From Shewanellaceae bacterium UBA2521 (lineage in GTDB: Bacteria; Pseudomonadota; Gammaproteobacteria; Enterobacterales; Shewanellaceae): DNA of 23,687 nt. Under the pieces are notes generated by a model that ran no database searches, was not told the DNA's origin, and saw nothing but the letters and a program-made list of their open reading frames with translations. Position 1 is the first letter of the stretch. Each line of letters begins with the position of its first letter. Positions 22,238 to 23,687 of the stretch are shown piece after piece. Where the stretch lies: positions 1-23,687 of the forward strand of contig DDNL01000069.1 in assembly GCA_002341165.1 (NCBI GenBank). Direction: 5' to 3'. The translations under genes were made by a program, and so were the position numbers.

Positions 22238-23687
22238 TAACTTAGACGATGATTCTGTATCGGCTTGATAATAGCACTCTCAATCCGATTTTTATATTTT
22301 TCTTTTTCACTCAATGAAGGTGAACCGGTAAGGTTCTTGGTCTCACTTTTCACTTCTTCTAATATCTTTTGATATTTGACCTGTAATGTTCCGTACCATG
22401 CGATCCAGGGAAGCGTAGCTTTTTGAAGGATCTCGAAGCTTATAAAATTCTGGTATGGGATATTAAAAGATTTACCTTGTTCGTTTAACTGCCTTATATC
22501 TTCACGTAGCTTATCGAATTTTTCTTTTAACTCTCCGTATGAGTCTTGAGAGAGCTTGTTCCGATATGCTATTTCTTTTTTCCTAAAAGAAATAAGGTTG
22601 TCGTTTTGGATATCAATTTTTTTGATTAAGGCTTGATTAGGTATGATGACATTTTTTGTAAAATTAGTTTTGAATTTCTCAGCTTGGTTTACATATTTTC
22701 TAGCTCTCAGAGACTTAATAAGTTGTATGCTTTCATTACCTAATTCTCTATATTCCTTGTTATAACCTTCTAATGTTTGTTCTATGTCATTGAGCATTTT
22801 GTTAAGCTCGATATATGTTTTCTGCGCAATGTAGCCACGATTTAAATCTTGCTCAAATTGCTTTGAATTGGTGTAATCATCATATGTGTTGAGACTTTGT
22901 TTGCTATTTTGCGCGATATTTTTGTAATATAGATTGATTTGAGCTTTATCGTTTTCTGTAAGTGTTTTGTCAAAAAATAACTCTTGGTTGGCATGCGCTT
23001 TGAGCTCTTCTATCGCTTGAATAGTCCTTTGAACTGGCTGTTTAAATTTCTTCTCAAATTCGTTTCTATACTTGTTTTTCTTATTCTCTGATATTTGATC
23101 TTCGCTGCTTAGTAGCTCATTTTTGATCTTTTTGTAGTGTTCAAGATGTAATTCGAGTTCTTCCTGCAATACTTGTGCTTTCTGCTCATGGTAAGCAAGG
23201 TACTGTGATTTTACAAAAGATATAGAGCTGTTTTTGTATTGTTCATAGGTACTGATATGCCGGATGTAGGCCTGCTGGATGTCATCGGCTTCTTCCTGCT
23301 CCGAAGCGCTTAAAGTCAAGTGAGACAATTTTGATGATAATTCAGCTTTTTGCTTGTTTAAGCTTGCTAATTTCGGTGTGATATCCTTGTCTATGAGAGC
23401 TTTCATGCTACTTTTACATTTTTGATAGGACTCCAAGTTGTCATGCTTGCAAGCATTTTCTATGTTTTGCTTACGGAGCTTTAATCCTGATGCATCTTGA
23501 GTATGCTTTTTATCTTGTTGCCTATATTCTTCTATGATTTTGCTTGCTAGAGTTGGAATTTCTTCAGGTATATCGATACTTCCGTTATCTACGTTGTTTC
23601 CGTTATCTACGTTGTTTTCGTTATCTACGTTGTTTCCGTTATCTACGTTGTTTCCGTTATCTACGTTGTTTCCGTTGTTTCCGTTGT
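22237..23687 (-). CDS. Coiled-coil-rich protein with Asn-rich repeat tract (5' end outside window)
   Basis: The frame is open from the right edge to the stop at 22237, giving 482 visible residues; the start codon is beyond the window. Residues 1 to about 35 of the visible part are a tandem NGNNVD repeat with one NENNVD copy. After a linker (SIDIPEEIPTLAS) the remainder is highly charged, Lys/Glu/Gln-rich and predicted almost entirely alpha-helical with several coiled-coil stretches, such as EELELHLEHYKKIKNELL. No Walker motif, signal peptide or membrane segment is visible. Near the C-terminus is a short aromatic patch (LPWIAWYGTLQ). No family is recognised. It is immediately upstream of, and coupled with, the ART-like gene and may be the N-terminal or delivery part of the same system. 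Confidence 0.7.
   Translation of the reverse strand, partial: NGNNGNNVDNGNNVDNGNNVDNENNVDNGNNVDNGSIDIPEEIPTLASKIIEEYRQQDKKHTQDASGLKLRKQNIENACKHDNLESYQKCKSSMKALIDKDITPKLASLNKQKAELSSKLSHLTLSASEQEEADDIQQAYIRHISTYEQYKNSSISFVKSQYLAYHEQKAQVLQEELELHLEHYKKIKNELLSSEDQISENKKNKYRNEFEKKFKQPVQRTIQAIEELKAHANQELFFDKTLTENDKAQINLYYKNIAQNSKQSLNTYDDYTNSKQFEQDLNRGYIAQKTYIELNKMLNDIEQTLEGYNKEYRELGNESIQLIKSLRARKYVNQAEKFKTNFTKNVIIPNQALIKKIDIQNDNLISFRKKEIAYRNKLSQDSYGELKEKFDKLREDIRQLNEQGKSFNIPYQNFISFEILQKATLPWIAWYGTLQVKYQKILEEVKSETKNLTGSPSLSEKEKYKNRIESAIIKPIQNHRLS
23582..23687. repeat. 18-bp in-frame tandem repeat encoding NGNNVD
   Basis: On the plus strand CCGTTATCTACGTTGTTT repeats five times (23582-23671; the third copy starts TCG instead of CCG), followed by a nine-base half unit CCGTTGTTT (23672-23680) and the start of another at the window edge. 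The unit is itself made of two related nine-base halves. Read on the minus strand it encodes NGNNVD; the variant copy gives NENNVD. Because the unit is a multiple of three, changes in copy number lengthen or shorten the protein but keep the frame. Confidence 0.95.

Noticed and set aside
22240..22279. Programmed -1 frameshift between the two right-hand genes
   Set aside because: No X-XXY-YYZ slippery heptamer is present in the interval where both frames are open; a plain frameshift mutation or reinitiation is more likely.
23582..23687. Regular repeats resembling a CRISPR array
   Set aside because: The units are contiguous with no spacers and lie in frame within a long open reading frame; it is a coding tandem repeat.
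23582..23687. Phase-variable switch by slipped-strand repeats
   Set aside because: Units of 9 and 18 bases keep the reading frame, so copy number changes cannot turn the gene off.

Overview
The window is chromosomal DNA from an AT-rich gammaproteobacterium. The evidence is gene content and gene order. The blocks yrbG-kdsD-kdsC-lptC-lptA-lptB / mlaF-E-D-C-B-ibaG-murA and degS-degQ-zapG / zapE-rplM-rpsI are laid out as in E. coli and relatives. An MSHA type IV pilus locus and genes for LPS transport complete a diderm gammaproteobacterial picture. I cannot name a genus from the sequence alone. No tRNA, rRNA, insertion sequence, prophage or CRISPR array was seen.

Layout. (1) Positions 1-5663, minus strand: a tightly packed MSHA pilus biogenesis operon, read in the order mshI (PilM-like), a PilN-like gene, mshJ, mshK, mshL, mshM, mshN. 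mshN runs off the left edge. The operon builds the inner-membrane platform, the periplasmic adaptor and the outer-membrane secretin of the pilus. (2) 5731-6660, plus strand: a PLP-dependent ACC deaminase/D-cysteine desulfhydrase-type enzyme that separates the pilus locus from the LPS genes. (3) 6657-10979, minus strand: yrbG, kdsD, kdsC, lptC, lptA, lptB, covering a cation/calcium exchanger, Kdo synthesis and LPS export. (4) 11147-15764, plus strand: mlaF, mlaE, mlaD, mlaC, mlaB (outer-membrane phospholipid asymmetry), then ibaG (BolA family) and murA (first committed step of peptidoglycan synthesis). (5) 15829-18852, minus strand: zapG, degQ, degS (envelope and division quality control). (6) 18973-21167, plus strand: zapE, then rplM-rpsI with a structured leader and a strong terminator. 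(7) 21335 to the right edge, minus strand: two tightly coupled genes unlike the rest.

Regions 1-6 are mostly conserved envelope housekeeping: LPS made and exported (Kdo, Lpt), phospholipids kept out of the outer leaflet (Mla), peptidoglycan begun (MurA) and misfolded envelope proteins sensed and degraded (DegS, DegQ). Region 7 is accessory. Its upstream gene, open at the right edge, encodes a long charged, helix-rich protein preceded by an Asn-rich NGNNVD repeat tract. Its downstream gene encodes a 300-residue protein whose order of Arg, Ser and Glu motifs resembles the R-S-E type of ADP-ribosyltransferase fold. The two meet at a TAATG junction where the downstream frame is also open some 40 bases upstream of its ATG, so a split single gene is possible. 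This pair is the best candidate in the window for something undescribed, perhaps a toxin or host-directed effector; that reading is inference.
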